A stretch of DNA of 64,000 nucleotides from Fodinibius sp034521915 (GCF_034521915.1 NZ_JAXHLU010000016.1:1-64000); one strand, 5' to 3'; positions 26,767 to 35,162 are shown, counted from the first letter of the stretch. Made by a program: numbers and translations. Notes: a model not told the origin generated them from the letters alone.

Positions 26767-28083
26767 ATGAAATTACCTTTTTACTCTCTATGGTTTATCG
26801 TTGCGATATTAGTTGTAGGTTGCAGCGATAATTCAACCAATGTTGGCGATCCGATTGATGCTATTGATATTCCCGCAGAACTTGAATGTGTGGACGGGCT
26901 ATCAAATGACAGGTATGGATGCAATAACATTGATTTGGTAGCTACGGTATCACCCGAGAATTTGTTAGCCGAGCCGTTGGATGATGGTCAGGCTTTAAAT
27001 GATATCTGGGGATGGACGGATCCGGAAACGGGTACCGAATATGCGCTGGTAGGTCTCGTAGGTGGTGTTGCATTTGTAGATCTTTCCACTCCATCCGAAC
27101 CGCAGGTTGTTGGAAAGCTGGAAGAGCCCGAATCGGTTTCGGGTACATCCGGCAAAACAGGTAGAGGTGCTGAGCTAATGCATGAAGAAAAATCGTCATG
27201 GCGCGACTTCAAGGTGTATCAAAACTACTTATATGTGGTTAGTGATGCCCAGCCCCACGGCATGCAGGTGTTCGATTTATCCCGGCTCAGAGGAGTAGAA
27301 AATCCGCCGGTGATATTCGAGGAAGATTATCATTACAAAGGTTTTGAAAATGCCCACAACATTGCCATCAATAAAGAAACCGGTTATGGATATGTTGGAG
27401 GTTCGGACACCTACGGCGGAGGACTACATATTGTCGATCTCCGGAATCCACTCGAACCTCAGTTTGCAGGATTCCACAGTGACAGTACCGTCGGTTTCGA
27501 TTCAACGGGATATGTACATGATACGCAATGTGTTGTGTACGATGGTCCTGATGCGGATTACCAGGGGGATGAAATTTGCATGAATTCCAGTGAAACTCAT
27601 TTGGTGATAGCAAACGTAACCGACAAGGAGAAAACCGAGACCATCGCAAAATCGGACTATCAAAATAACGGCTATGCCCATCAGGGATGGTTAACGGAAG
27701 ATCATCGCTACTTTTTACTCGATGATGAATTTGATGAAGCACAAAACGGAATCAATACCCAAACCTACATCTGGGATGTGCAAGATCTTGATAATCCTGA
27801 GCTGATTGGGGTACACGAGGCAAATACACCGTCCATCGATCATAATCAGTATATCAAGGGCAACTATACCTATCAGGCTAACTATACGGCGGGACTTCGA
27901 ATATTAAGTCTCGAAAATATTGAGGATGGGGAGCTCGAGGAAGTAGCTTACTTTGATACCTTTCCCGATAATGATAATAAAATTTTTGACGGGGCCTGGA
28001 GTAACTACCCATTTTTTGAAAGCGGGATTATTATTGTTAGTGATATTACAAATGGTTTGTTTATACTTCATCCCACGTTATAA
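26767..28083 (+). CDS. Secreted lipoprotein, choice-of-anchor B/LVIVD-repeat family
   Basis: A lipoprotein signal peptide ends in VVGC, with lipid anchor Cys at residue 19. The body carries LVIVD-type beta-propeller repeats: ALVGLVGGVAFVDLSTPSEP, YLYVVSDAQPHGMQVFDLSRL, GGLHIVDLRNPLEP, and TAGLRILSLENIEDG. The 438-residue length and the Asn-His motif GFENAHNIAINKETG fit the choice-of-anchor B family. Function is not known; it is a surface or periplasmic propeller. It precedes the curli genes by about 800 bases and may or may not belong to them. Confidence 0.82.
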   Translation: MKLPFYSLWFIVAILVVGCSDNSTNVGDPIDAIDIPAELECVDGLSNDRYGCNNIDLVATVSPENLLAEPLDDGQALNDIWGWTDPETGTEYALVGLVGGVAFVDLSTPSEPQVVGKLEEPESVSGTSGKTGRGAELMHEEKSSWRDFKVYQNYLYVVSDAQPHGMQVFDLSRLRGVENPPVIFEEDYHYKGFENAHNIAINKETGYGYVGGSDTYGGGLHIVDLRNPLEPQFAGFHSDSTVGFDSTGYVHDTQCVVYDGPDADYQGDEICMNSSETHLVIANVTDKEKTETIAKSDYQNNGYAHQGWLTEDHRYFLLDDEFDEAQNGINTQTYIWDVQDLDNPELIGVHEANTPSIDHNQYIKGNYTYQANYTAGLRILSLENIEDGELEEVAYFDTFPDNDNKIFDGAWSNYPFFESGIIIVSDITNGLFILHPTL

Positions 28084-28107
28084 CTGCTCAATTAAAAGCA
28101 TCATATT

Positions 28108-28716
28108 GTGAACAGTACTAATATCTTTATTCTCATTTTTGCAAGTATATTTCTGTTTGGTACATCCGTTGTTTATGCACAGACGGATACGCTGAGTAAA
28201 GAAGATCAGATAAAAGCCGCTGTTAGTCCTGCACCTGATGGCATGAAGAAAGGAGCCAGGGTTTTAGGATATAATGATGACGGGGAGCTGACTACTCTGC
28301 GAGATGGATCAAACCAGTTGATTTGTATTGCAGATGATCCCGACCAGGATAATTTTCATGTGGCGTGCTATCACGAGGACTTGGAGCCATTTATGAAAAG
28401 AGGGAGAGAATTAAAAGCCAAGGGTTTGTCACGAGAGAAGGTGGATAGTATTCGCTATAAAGAAATTGAAGAGGGAAAAATTGCGTTGCCCCGAAAACCG
28501 ATGGCCCTTTACTCAATTACGGGATCTGCTAAAAGCTTTGATTACACAACGGGAATGGTGAAAAATGCTTCACCGCTGTATGTGATTTACATTCCGTATG
28601 CTACTGAAGAGTCCACCGGCTTATCGAAAAAACCTGCCAGTAAGGGAGCCCCCTGGATTATGGAGCCGGGCACGCCCTGGGCACATATCATGGTCATGAC
28701 AGGTCGGGATATATAG
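28108..28716 (+). CDS. Secreted protein of unknown function
   Basis: The 202-residue protein starts with a GTG, 24 bases after the propeller lipoprotein, so the two are probably cotranscribed. A signal peptide (IFILIFASIFLFGTSVVYAQ) is followed by a mixed alpha/beta sequence with two cysteines, CIADDPDQDNFHVACYHED, which could form a disulfide. It ends PWIMEPGTPWAHIMVMTG. I do not recognise a family. The hydrophobic-charged pattern suggests a soluble periplasmic protein. No function is claimed. Confidence 0.65.
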   Translation: MNSTNIFILIFASIFLFGTSVVYAQTDTLSKEDQIKAAVSPAPDGMKKGARVLGYNDDGELTTLRDGSNQLICIADDPDQDNFHVACYHEDLEPFMKRGRELKAKGLSREKVDSIRYKEIEEGKIALPRKPMALYSITGSAKSFDYTTGMVKNASPLYVIYIPYATEESTGLSKKPASKGAPWIMEPGTPWAHIMVMTGRDI

Positions 28717-28903
28717 CATATTGTATTAAAAAGAACGTCCCATCTTTTAATAGTTCGAACTTATTTAGGCCTGCTAAAAAACTATTAGATATTTCTAAAG
28801 TGCTTGATTTTAAAAGCTAATATCGTGATGATTGGTATGTGTTAGAAGCAGTCAAGGAGAAGGAGAGACAATATAAAATTTAGTTTTAGGTAAGTAGGCT
28901 AGT

Positions 28904-29656
28904 ATGGATCAATGGTTCACAAGATATGCTACTTGTATATTATTTGTGCTTTCGTGCTTTTTCCTTCTCGGAGGTACAGATTATGATCCCGAACCATTTA
29001 CTTATGAAGTGAAGCCCGGTGATACTCTTTACGAAATTGCTTCCCAATTCGGCAATTTTATGTGGTGGGTTGATATCTATGAAGTGAATGAAGAGAAGAT
29101 TGAAAACCCCAATTTAATCTATCCCGGCCAAAAGTTGAAAATTCCCGCCTTTATTGTCCAAAAATTTCGAGTTCCTGTAACGATGGATCACGTTGACCGG
29201 GTGTTAGCCATGAGTAGTCAATTTGAGCGTCAGGCGAAGGAAGCAAAGGATAAAAAGAAGCTTAAAAAATTCCGAGAAGCATTCAATAAATTAGTTGAGA
29301 AGAAAGAGAAGAAAATTCAAAAAGAATCAAAAGTAGATGATTATGAGGGACTGGGTCTGGGCGGTTTGATACTGGATGAAACTCGCAGCAAAATGGGCAG
29401 CAACTTCTATTCGGTATTCTACAAGCACTGGGAGGATCCCAAGAACGTACAGAATTTTACGATTACTGTCTCGGAGCAACCAATGCCCTCTCGGGGAACG
29501 CTGGTACAGGTTGAAATTGATAACCAGCTTGTTTTCAGGAATCGCCTTGAGCCGCGCTATTATAAAACGGAACAGGCGGCTAAACAGGCAGTGAAAATTT
29601 GCCAGCGCAGGCTCCAGCGAATTGCAGCAACACAAAATGAAATGGCAGGATATTAA
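28904..29656 (+). CDS. csgE: LysM-CsgE fusion protein, curli assembly factor
   Basis: E. coli CsgE is a small periplasmic protein that caps the CsgG pore and guides curlin subunits. Here the 250-residue protein has a hydrophobic signal or anchor (about 9-24), then a LysM peptidoglycan-binding domain (about 34-82, TYEVKPGDTLYEIASQFGN and IYPGQKLKIP). A charged helical linker with many Lys residues follows. The C-terminal CsgE domain is at about 145-240 (GLGGLILDETRSKMGSNFYS, EQPMPSRGTLVQVEIDNQ, VFRNRLEP). The LysM-CsgE fusion is not the usual form. csgF follows 3 bases after the stop, and csgG lies about 2.8 kb downstream. Confidence 0.88.
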   Translation: MDQWFTRYATCILFVLSCFFLLGGTDYDPEPFTYEVKPGDTLYEIASQFGNFMWWVDIYEVNEEKIENPNLIYPGQKLKIPAFIVQKFRVPVTMDHVDRVLAMSSQFERQAKEAKDKKKLKKFREAFNKLVEKKEKKIQKESKVDDYEGLGLGGLILDETRSKMGSNFYSVFYKHWEDPKNVQNFTITVSEQPMPSRGTLVQVEIDNQLVFRNRLEPRYYKTEQAAKQAVKICQRRLQRIAATQNEMAGY

Positions 29657-29658
29657 TT

Positions 29659-30117
29659 ATGAAAAGATTAGTCACTACGTTTTTTGCAACAGCTGTTCTG
29701 GCCGGCTTTATGTTTGTAATTCCCGGGCAGGTAGAAGCACAGGACTTTGTTTATCAGCCGAAGAATCCCGCTTTTGGGGGGACATATGCCAACTACAGCT
29801 GGATGCTGAACTCGGCAAACCAGCAGAATAAATTTCAAGGAAGTAGTTCTAGGTTTCGTCGCGATCCATTAAAGAATTTTGAACAGTCATTACAGCGACA
29901 GGTTCTGTCACAGCTGACGCGACAAATTGTTGGTAATCGCTTTGGGGAAGGAAATATTGATTTGAGCAAGCAAAGCAATTTTGAATTTGGAGAATTTAAT
30001 ATCAGCATTAATCCCGGACCGGATGGAGTCAGTATTCAAATCCAGAATATATTGTCCGGGGAATCGACGACCGTAACCATTCCGTCGGGCTTTGGCGGAA
30101 GTTTTGGAGGAAACTAA
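29659..30117 (+). CDS. csgF: CsgF, curli nucleator-tethering protein
   Basis: CsgF is secreted through CsgG, binds its pore mouth and positions the nucleator CsgB. The 152-residue protein has a signal peptide ending VEAQ. It then has the family motif FVYQPKNPAFGGTYANYSWMLNSANQQN, which corresponds to the CsgG-binding N-terminus (NPxFGG) of mature CsgF. A helical FEQSLQRQVLSQLTRQI and a C-terminal strand region (VSIQIQNILSGESTTVTIPS) follow. It starts 3 bases after csgE. E. coli CsgF is 138 residues, close to this length. Confidence 0.92.
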   Translation: MKRLVTTFFATAVLAGFMFVIPGQVEAQDFVYQPKNPAFGGTYANYSWMLNSANQQNKFQGSSSRFRRDPLKNFEQSLQRQVLSQLTRQIVGNRFGEGNIDLSKQSNFEFGEFNISINPGPDGVSIQIQNILSGESTTVTIPSGFGGSFGGN

Positions 30118-30444
30118 GGTGAAGTTATAAATACAAGAGATGTATTAGAAATGGAATTGCACGAAGCATTTAGGAGCTAAATCAAATAAAGAAGGCAGCA
30201 CCAGGGATCTTCTCCAAACCAAAAGGGAAGGAGAAGGGAGGACCTCTGATGCCGCCCATTGAAGAATATTAATAAATTTTAATATAAACATAAGTTTATG
30301 CTTCTTCAATGGCAGGCCTTCTGTACTGTTCGCTCCTATGTGATTCGGGAGATAAGCCCCCGAATCCTATTCCGATAATCGGAATAACAAGTTGGCTTGT
30401 TAATTCACAAATAAATACAAATAAAAACATAGGGGTAACCTATT
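30118..30444 (+). promoter_or_regulatory. Leader region with four consecutive hairpins upstream of the first curlin gene
   Basis: This 327-base gap has four inverted repeats in series: CCATTGAAGAA/TTCTTCAATGG (30256-30266 with 30302-30312), GATTCGGG/CCCGAATC (30342-30366), a near-perfect palindrome ATTCCGAT-A-ATCGGAAT (30369-30385), and AACAAG/CTTGTT (30386-30401). The curlin ATG at 30445 has AGGGG nearby (30432-30435). Some hairpins may attenuate transcription from csgEF, or stabilise the curlin mRNA, and the third could be an operator. This is an inference from structure only. Confidence 0.5.
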
Positions 30445-31296
30445 ATGAAGAAGCTAACAACACTACTTTTTGTTCTGGTATTCGCCAGTTCTATGGCGTT
30501 TGCACAGGATAATACTGCAACGGTAGGCCAAACAGGAGATGATAATGATGCCACAGTTACACAAACTGGCGCCAATAACTCTGGGGATATAACTCAGAAT
30601 GCGACTGCCGGAAATGGTAACTTTGCCACCATTGATCAATTAACTTCTGACAATGACGCAACTATTGGCCAGGTAGGAAATAGTGATGCCGAAATTACGC
30701 AAATGGGTGGTAGTGGTAACTCTGCTGATATCAGCCAAGACGGGACTTTCGACAGAACATACAATTCTTATGGCCAAACGATACGTAACTACTATGGCAT
30801 AATTACTCAAGATGGTGCTTTAAACGACGCTGATATCACCCAAGTGGGGGGTAGTGGTAGAGTTGAGATTACCCAAACGGGTGATGAGAATATTGCTGTT
30901 CATGATCAAGGGACTGACGGATATGGTAAAACATATATCAGTGCCACGATAGATCAGGATGGACTTTCTAATGAAGCCTATCAAGATAAGCAATCAACAG
31001 GTGGTGTTAACACCATGAATATCACCCAGACAGGAGATGATAATGTTGCTAATCAAGATCTAAGCCAAGACCGTTATCTTCAAGGTAACGATATGCATGT
31101 AACACAGAACGGTAACCTAAACGAAGCAACTCAGACGGTATCAAGTCTTGATGCCTGGGGTGTTAGTGGAAATACCTTCACAATCACACAAACAGGAGAT
31201 TCAAATATTGCAGAACAAACTGCCAATACTGCAGGAAATATGAGTACTGTAACTCAGAATGGTTCTAATAATGTTGCAACAACAACGCAACAGTAA
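30445..31296 (+). CDS. Curlin-repeat protein, probable major amyloid subunit
   Basis: The 283-residue protein has a signal peptide (LTTLLFVLVFASSMAFAQ). Nearly the whole mature part consists of curlin repeats of the type S/T-x5-Q-x-G-x2-N-x-A, for example TVGQTGDDNDATVTQTGANN, ITQTGDDNVANQD and VTQNGSNNVATTTQQ. Gln and Asn at the repeat positions form the amyloid ladder. About ten repeats are visible, with some inserted segments (FDRTYNSYGQTIRNYYG) that lengthen the loops. E. coli CsgA has five repeats and about 150 residues, so this subunit is about twice as long. It follows csgEF and precedes another curlin. Confidence 0.92.
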   Translation: MKKLTTLLFVLVFASSMAFAQDNTATVGQTGDDNDATVTQTGANNSGDITQNATAGNGNFATIDQLTSDNDATIGQVGNSDAEITQMGGSGNSADISQDGTFDRTYNSYGQTIRNYYGIITQDGALNDADITQVGGSGRVEITQTGDENIAVHDQGTDGYGKTYISATIDQDGLSNEAYQDKQSTGGVNTMNITQTGDDNVANQDLSQDRYLQGNDMHVTQNGNLNEATQTVSSLDAWGVSGNTFTITQTGDSNIAEQTANTAGNMSTVTQNGSNNVATTTQQ

Positions 31297-31345
31297 TATT
31301 GCAAATGTTTTGCAAAACTAATCTACTTAAATAAGTTCTCAATTT

Positions 31346-31376
31346 AATCACTGGGAGGTTTTACCTTCCAGTGATT
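31346..31376 (+). terminator. Hairpin between the two curlin genes
   Basis: AATCACTGGGAGG (31346-31358) pairs with CCTTCCAGTGATT (31364-31376) over 13 bp with one G-T pair and a 5-base loop. It lies 50 bases after the first curlin stop and lacks a T-run. It may be a partial terminator or an mRNA 3'-end stabiliser that gives higher expression of the first subunit. Confidence 0.6.
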
Positions 31377-31428
31377 ATAATTGATTAAATAGTAAATGGG
31401 GTACAATCTTTAATTAAACTTATTGCTT

Positions 31429-32325
31429 ATGAAGAAACTATTTGCAATTACATTTATGGTTCTGTTCTCGGTTACGATGACCTATGGGCAGAATGATGCT
31501 GAAACTGAACAAATCGGTGATAACAACGAAGTAACCGTTGCTCAGGTTGGCAGTAATAACGCTACGGCATATCAAGGGACTCAAAAATATTCATCCAGTC
31601 CTGTAGCAGTAGCGGAAGGTAATAAGGCTGCAATTACTCAGGATGGTTCATTTGAAGCATTTGTTATTCAGGGTGATGCCGGGACTGCTCTTAATTCTAA
31701 CAGTTCAATAGATCAGTCGGGAATTGATGGTTATGCAGCCATTTTACAAGGAGTATATAACGGTGGTACTGCTGTATCTACAAATGCCTCAGTTGTACAA
31801 GAAGAGAGTGGAAATATCGCTCAAATTCGCCAAGGTCTTGGAGGTACTACCGAAGGAGGTAGTGCATCTATGACTCAAACCGGTTCAGGCAATACCGGAA
31901 TAATCTATCAAGGTGTTCAAGCTCAATCATCCTCTTTAGATAATACGGCTACGCTAACTCAAAATGGTAACAATAATTCGTCTACGACCATCTTTCAGGG
32001 ATCAATGATGTCCCTTGCAGGTCCTGGTTCAGGAGCAGGAACCGCCGAGGATAACACAGGTACTATTATTCAAAATGGTAATAGTAATGGTACCAACGGT
32101 GACGGTGTACGTATAAATCAAGGCATTAATGGTGGTTCTGCATTTAATAACACCGGATATATTTTGCAGGATGGAGATTTAAATAATGCGATTGTCAATC
32201 AAGGCGTCGGTAACAACATGCTGTCGGAAGACAGTGATGCTTCTATTTACCAATACTCAGATAGCAATGTTGCATCAGTCGATCAAGCTGGCAATAATAA
32301 TTCTGCAACCATAACACAAAACTAA
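31429..32325 (+). CDS. Second curlin-repeat protein
   Basis: The start chosen is the ATG at 31429, not the TTG at 31423, giving 298 residues. A signal peptide (KLFAITFMVLFSVTMTYGQ) is followed by curlin-like repeats: EQIGDNNEVTVAQVGSNNAT, MTQTGSGNTGIIYQG and VDQAGNNNSATITQN. They are spaced more widely than in the first curlin, with Gly/Ser/Thr-rich inserts (LGGTTEGGSAS, SMMSLAGPGSGAGTAEDNTG). Several repeats carry Q-G instead of Q-x-G. It could be a second major subunit or a nucleator like CsgB. Its end, ITQN, matches that of the other curlin proteins here. Confidence 0.88.
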   Translation: MKKLFAITFMVLFSVTMTYGQNDAETEQIGDNNEVTVAQVGSNNATAYQGTQKYSSSPVAVAEGNKAAITQDGSFEAFVIQGDAGTALNSNSSIDQSGIDGYAAILQGVYNGGTAVSTNASVVQEESGNIAQIRQGLGGTTEGGSASMTQTGSGNTGIIYQGVQAQSSSLDNTATLTQNGNNNSSTTIFQGSMMSLAGPGSGAGTAEDNTGTIIQNGNSNGTNGDGVRINQGINGGSAFNNTGYILQDGDLNNAIVNQGVGNNMLSEDSDASIYQYSDSNVASVDQAGNNNSATITQN

Positions 32326-32344
32326 CAACTCAATTATTCAACCG

Positions 32345-32382
32345 ACCGGAGAGGATGGAAGACTCCTCTCCCGGTTTTCTTT
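32345..32382 (+). terminator. Intrinsic terminator after the second curlin gene
   Basis: ACCGGAGAGGA (32345-32355) pairs with TCCTCTCCCGGT (32364-32375) with one bulged base. It is followed by TTTTCTTT. Terminates the curlin transcript before csgG, 20 bases after the curlin stop. Confidence 0.78.
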
Positions 32383-32432
32383 AAGCAGCTATTTATAATT
32401 GAACAAACAGTAATTTTACTCAATCAGATTTG

Positions 32433-33803
32433 ATGCATAGTAAAGCAGTTACGATCTGCAGCATACTTTTAGCGGCATTACTTTTAGGTTCTTGCACGTC
32501 AGCCCTGCACCCGCTTGAAACTGAGCGGGTAAAGCCGGGCATTCAAAGCAAGGTACATAAGGAATTAACCCAAATGCCGGAGCCGCAAAGCAAAGTAGTA
32601 GCGGCCGTGTATCGGTTTCGCGATCAAACCGGCCAATATAAGCCTTCGAACCGGGGGGCCAGCTGGTCGACGGCCGTAACGCAGGGGGCGACGTCCATAC
32701 TTATTAAATCGATGGAAGATTCGGGCTGGTTTACGCCCATTGAGCGAGCGGGCGTTTCGAACCTGCTTAACGAGCGACAGATTATCCAGAAGACGCGCCA
32801 GCAAAATAATCAAAGCGGAAAGCTGCCGCCCATGTTGTTTGCGGGCGTCATCCTGGAAGGCGGCATTATCGGCTATGATACGAACGTAATTACCGGAGGC
32901 GGGGGCGCTCGTCTGCTTGGTACCGGTGTTTCGGGTCAGTATCGCAAAGACCAGGTTACCATTTACCTGCGGGCCGTTTCCACCAAAACAGGTAAAGTGC
33001 TTGAAACCGTGCATACAACCAAGTCCATTATATCGCAGGAGCTGCAAAGCGGAGCGTTTCGCTACATCGATACCAATCGCCTGCTCGAGGCCGAAGCCGG
33101 ATTTACCTATAACGAACCGCCGGTTATGGCTGTAACCGAAGCCATTGATGAAGCGGTGAAATTGCTGATTATTAATGGCGAAAAACAGGGACTTTGGAGT
33201 GCTCGGGATACGACTGCATTCAACCAGTATGTTAATAAATTTGAGCAGAAAAAAGAGTGGGAACAGCGTGCACAGACCAATTATTTTGGATTGAACAGTA
33301 ACGAAAAATTTCGATCGGGTTTAGATATCTCTGCAAACGTTATGTTTGGAAGTCACATAGGCAGTTATCCTGTTGCAAATAACGAGATAGGGGCAGCGTT
33401 AAAGGCCGAATACTTTTTAAGTCGGCAGCTTTCGTTAAAAGGAAATATAGAACGGTCGAGAGTGGGAGCACAAAAGGCATTTTCAAAACCTTATACCGCC
33501 TTTGATTTAACGGTAAACGGATACTTTACCCCTGACTCAAAGCTTTCGCCATTTGTTGGATTAGGGGCCGGAAATATTACCTATGACCGTAAACCTCAAT
33601 TTTCGAACAGGGGATATTTTCCAACGGTAACGGCCGAAGCAGGATTGGATTACCGGATATCAGAACGATTAGGTGTCCATATCGGCTTTAACTATCGCTA
33701 TTTGATTGAGGATGGACTTGATGGAATAAGCAAGGGTACAATACATGATCAAAAGTGGAATGTTAGTACCGGCATAAGTTATTCACCAAAGTTTTTGCAA
33801 TAA
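32433..33803 (+). CDS. csgG: CsgG curli secretion channel with extra C-terminal beta-barrel-like domain
   Basis: CsgG forms the nonameric outer-membrane channel that exports curlin. The start chosen is the ATG at 32433 (456 residues). A lipobox LGSC puts the lipid-anchored Cys at residue 21. Residues of about 25-275 align with E. coli CsgG: VYRFRDQTGQYKP, GWFTPIERAGVSNLLNERQII, GVILEGGIIGYDTN, GAFRYIDTNRLLEAEAGFTYNEPP. The pore-constriction loop reads SNRGASWSTAV instead of YPASNFSTAV. From about 290 an OmpA-like barrel domain is added (ALKAEYFLSRQLSLKGNIER, PFVGLGAGNITYD, VHIGFNYRYLIEDG). E. coli CsgG is 277 residues, so this tail is about 180 residues of addition. A similar fusion may occur in relatives. 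Confidence 0.94.
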   Translation: MHSKAVTICSILLAALLLGSCTSALHPLETERVKPGIQSKVHKELTQMPEPQSKVVAAVYRFRDQTGQYKPSNRGASWSTAVTQGATSILIKSMEDSGWFTPIERAGVSNLLNERQIIQKTRQQNNQSGKLPPMLFAGVILEGGIIGYDTNVITGGGGARLLGTGVSGQYRKDQVTIYLRAVSTKTGKVLETVHTTKSIISQELQSGAFRYIDTNRLLEAEAGFTYNEPPVMAVTEAIDEAVKLLIINGEKQGLWSARDTTAFNQYVNKFEQKKEWEQRAQTNYFGLNSNEKFRSGLDISANVMFGSHIGSYPVANNEIGAALKAEYFLSRQLSLKGNIERSRVGAQKAFSKPYTAFDLTVNGYFTPDSKLSPFVGLGAGNITYDRKPQFSNRGYFPTVTAEAGLDYRISERLGVHIGFNYRYLIEDGLDGISKGTIHDQKWNVSTGISYSPKFLQ

Positions 33804-33866
33804 TTTATAAGAAGGATATGATTACCATTTTTAATAGGAATAATTATAAATGAACGGAGTCTCGCT

Positions 33867-34431
33867 ATGAAGTTACGTAAACTATGGTTATCGGTTTTTG
33901 TGGTGCTGTTTATTGGATGTGGAACAGTTGTTGCACAAGAGGTGGAAGGGCCTTTTGATACGGAAGATATCAATAATCCCGGTATCGAATATAATGAAGC
34001 TCAGAAAAGCTTTGGGATCATGCAGTTTCTAACATCCAGTGTGGACAGCCCGAGTGATATATCTGAGAATACCAATAATGTGGCTATCATTGAGCAGGTA
34101 GGCAGCAATAATAAAGCTTATCTTGATCAACAGGGTAGCAATATTTACGGAGCGATTTTACAGGATGGTACTGGTAATGTGGCAGATGTTTGGCAGCAAG
34201 GAAGCAACTTGGAATCTGTGATTAACATGCAGGGCAATAATAACTTTCTGAAGTTTGATCAGATTGCAAACGGATCGCAATGCTTATTTTAAATTTGAGG
34301 GTGACATGATGGAATATAATGCTAAACAAACAAATACCGGCTTTACGCTCACTCCTAAAAGCTCTACCCAACCTGTTTTAGAGATTTCAAGTAATACTCA
34401 AACAATACCGCTTATTATCAGCAATAACTAA
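33867..34431 (+). CDS. CsgB-like curlin-repeat protein, interrupted by a one-base frameshift
   Basis: The first frame (to 34292) starts with a signal peptide (WLSVFVVLFIGCGTVVAQ), a unique region (EDINNPGIEYNEAQKSFGIMQ) and then curlin repeats (IIEQVGSNNKAYLDQQGSNI, ILQDGTGNVADVWQQGSN, NMQGNNN). Removing one base near 34272-34275 (GGAT) continues the frame through RNAYFKFEGDMMEYNAKQTN to TQTIPLIISNN, ending at 34431. The complete protein has about 187 residues, with a non-repeat C-terminal tail that may be a surface anchor, as in CsgB. It follows csgG by 63 bases and fits a nucleator or minor subunit. Confidence 0.8.
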
Positions 34432-34462
34432 ATAGCTAAGACTTACTTTAGATAGTACTTTT

Positions 34463-35101
34463 ATGAATATTAAGTATTCAATTATCGCTTTACTTTGTAT
34501 GACAGCTCTCTGGGGCTGTTCCAAAGAAACGATCACTCCCGAAACCTTTGGCAATATTAATGGTCAGGTATTGAACAGTGAGACCGAAGAGGGAGTGGGC
34601 GGGGTCAATATTACTACCTCACCGGCCACAAACTCAATAATAACCAATCAGGACGGTAGTTTTACCCTCAACGAAGTTACTACCGGTAACTACAATATTA
34701 CGGCCAGCAAGTCCGACTTTGAGTCAGCAACAGTAAGTGTGAAAGTTCGTGAAGGCAAGACAGCAACGGCACAGATTTATCTTGATCCTGAAGATGGAAA
34801 CGGGGAGAAAAGTTTAACAGCTCAAGTTACCGCCTGGAACGAGAGAAGGGTTAATGTTGACAGCACGGGAAGCGACAGCACATTTGCGGATGTAGAGTAC
34901 GAAGTGACCAACAGCAGTGATGATACCGATATTGACGAGTACGAAGTTTATTTTAAAATATATACCACCGGGGAAACCTTTTCCAGGGAAGAAGCAGATA
35001 CAGCTCTTGCCGCCGGTGAAAGGAATATTGCTGAGTTTTCAAAATATGTCCACCAAACTACCATAGATTCTGTGGTGGTAAGCGGTACATACGTAGAATA
35101 A
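34463..35101 (+). CDS. Lipoprotein with carboxypeptidase-regulatory-like domain
   Basis: A lipoprotein signal peptide ends LWGC (Cys at residue 19). Residues of about 30-120 form a CarboxypepD_reg-like/Ig-type beta-sandwich (INGQVLNSETEEGVGGVNIT, IITNQDGSFTLNEVTTGNYN, FESATVSVKV). The rest is a polar beta-rich domain (SLTAQVTAWNERRVNVDS). Length is 212. It sits inside the curli locus, 31 bases after the CsgB-like gene, which suggests that it helps curli assembly or attachment at the outer membrane; this is inference from location only. Confidence 0.78.
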   Translation: MNIKYSIIALLCMTALWGCSKETITPETFGNINGQVLNSETEEGVGGVNITTSPATNSIITNQDGSFTLNEVTTGNYNITASKSDFESATVSVKVREGKTATAQIYLDPEDGNGEKSLTAQVTAWNERRVNVDSTGSDSTFADVEYEVTNSSDDTDIDEYEVYFKIYTTGETFSREEADTALAAGERNIAEFSKYVHQTTIDSVVVSGTYVE

Positions 35102-35162
35102 GTGGCTGTGTGATTTCTATTTTATACGACGATATGAGGAGTGGTAATATTATTTCTGAGAT

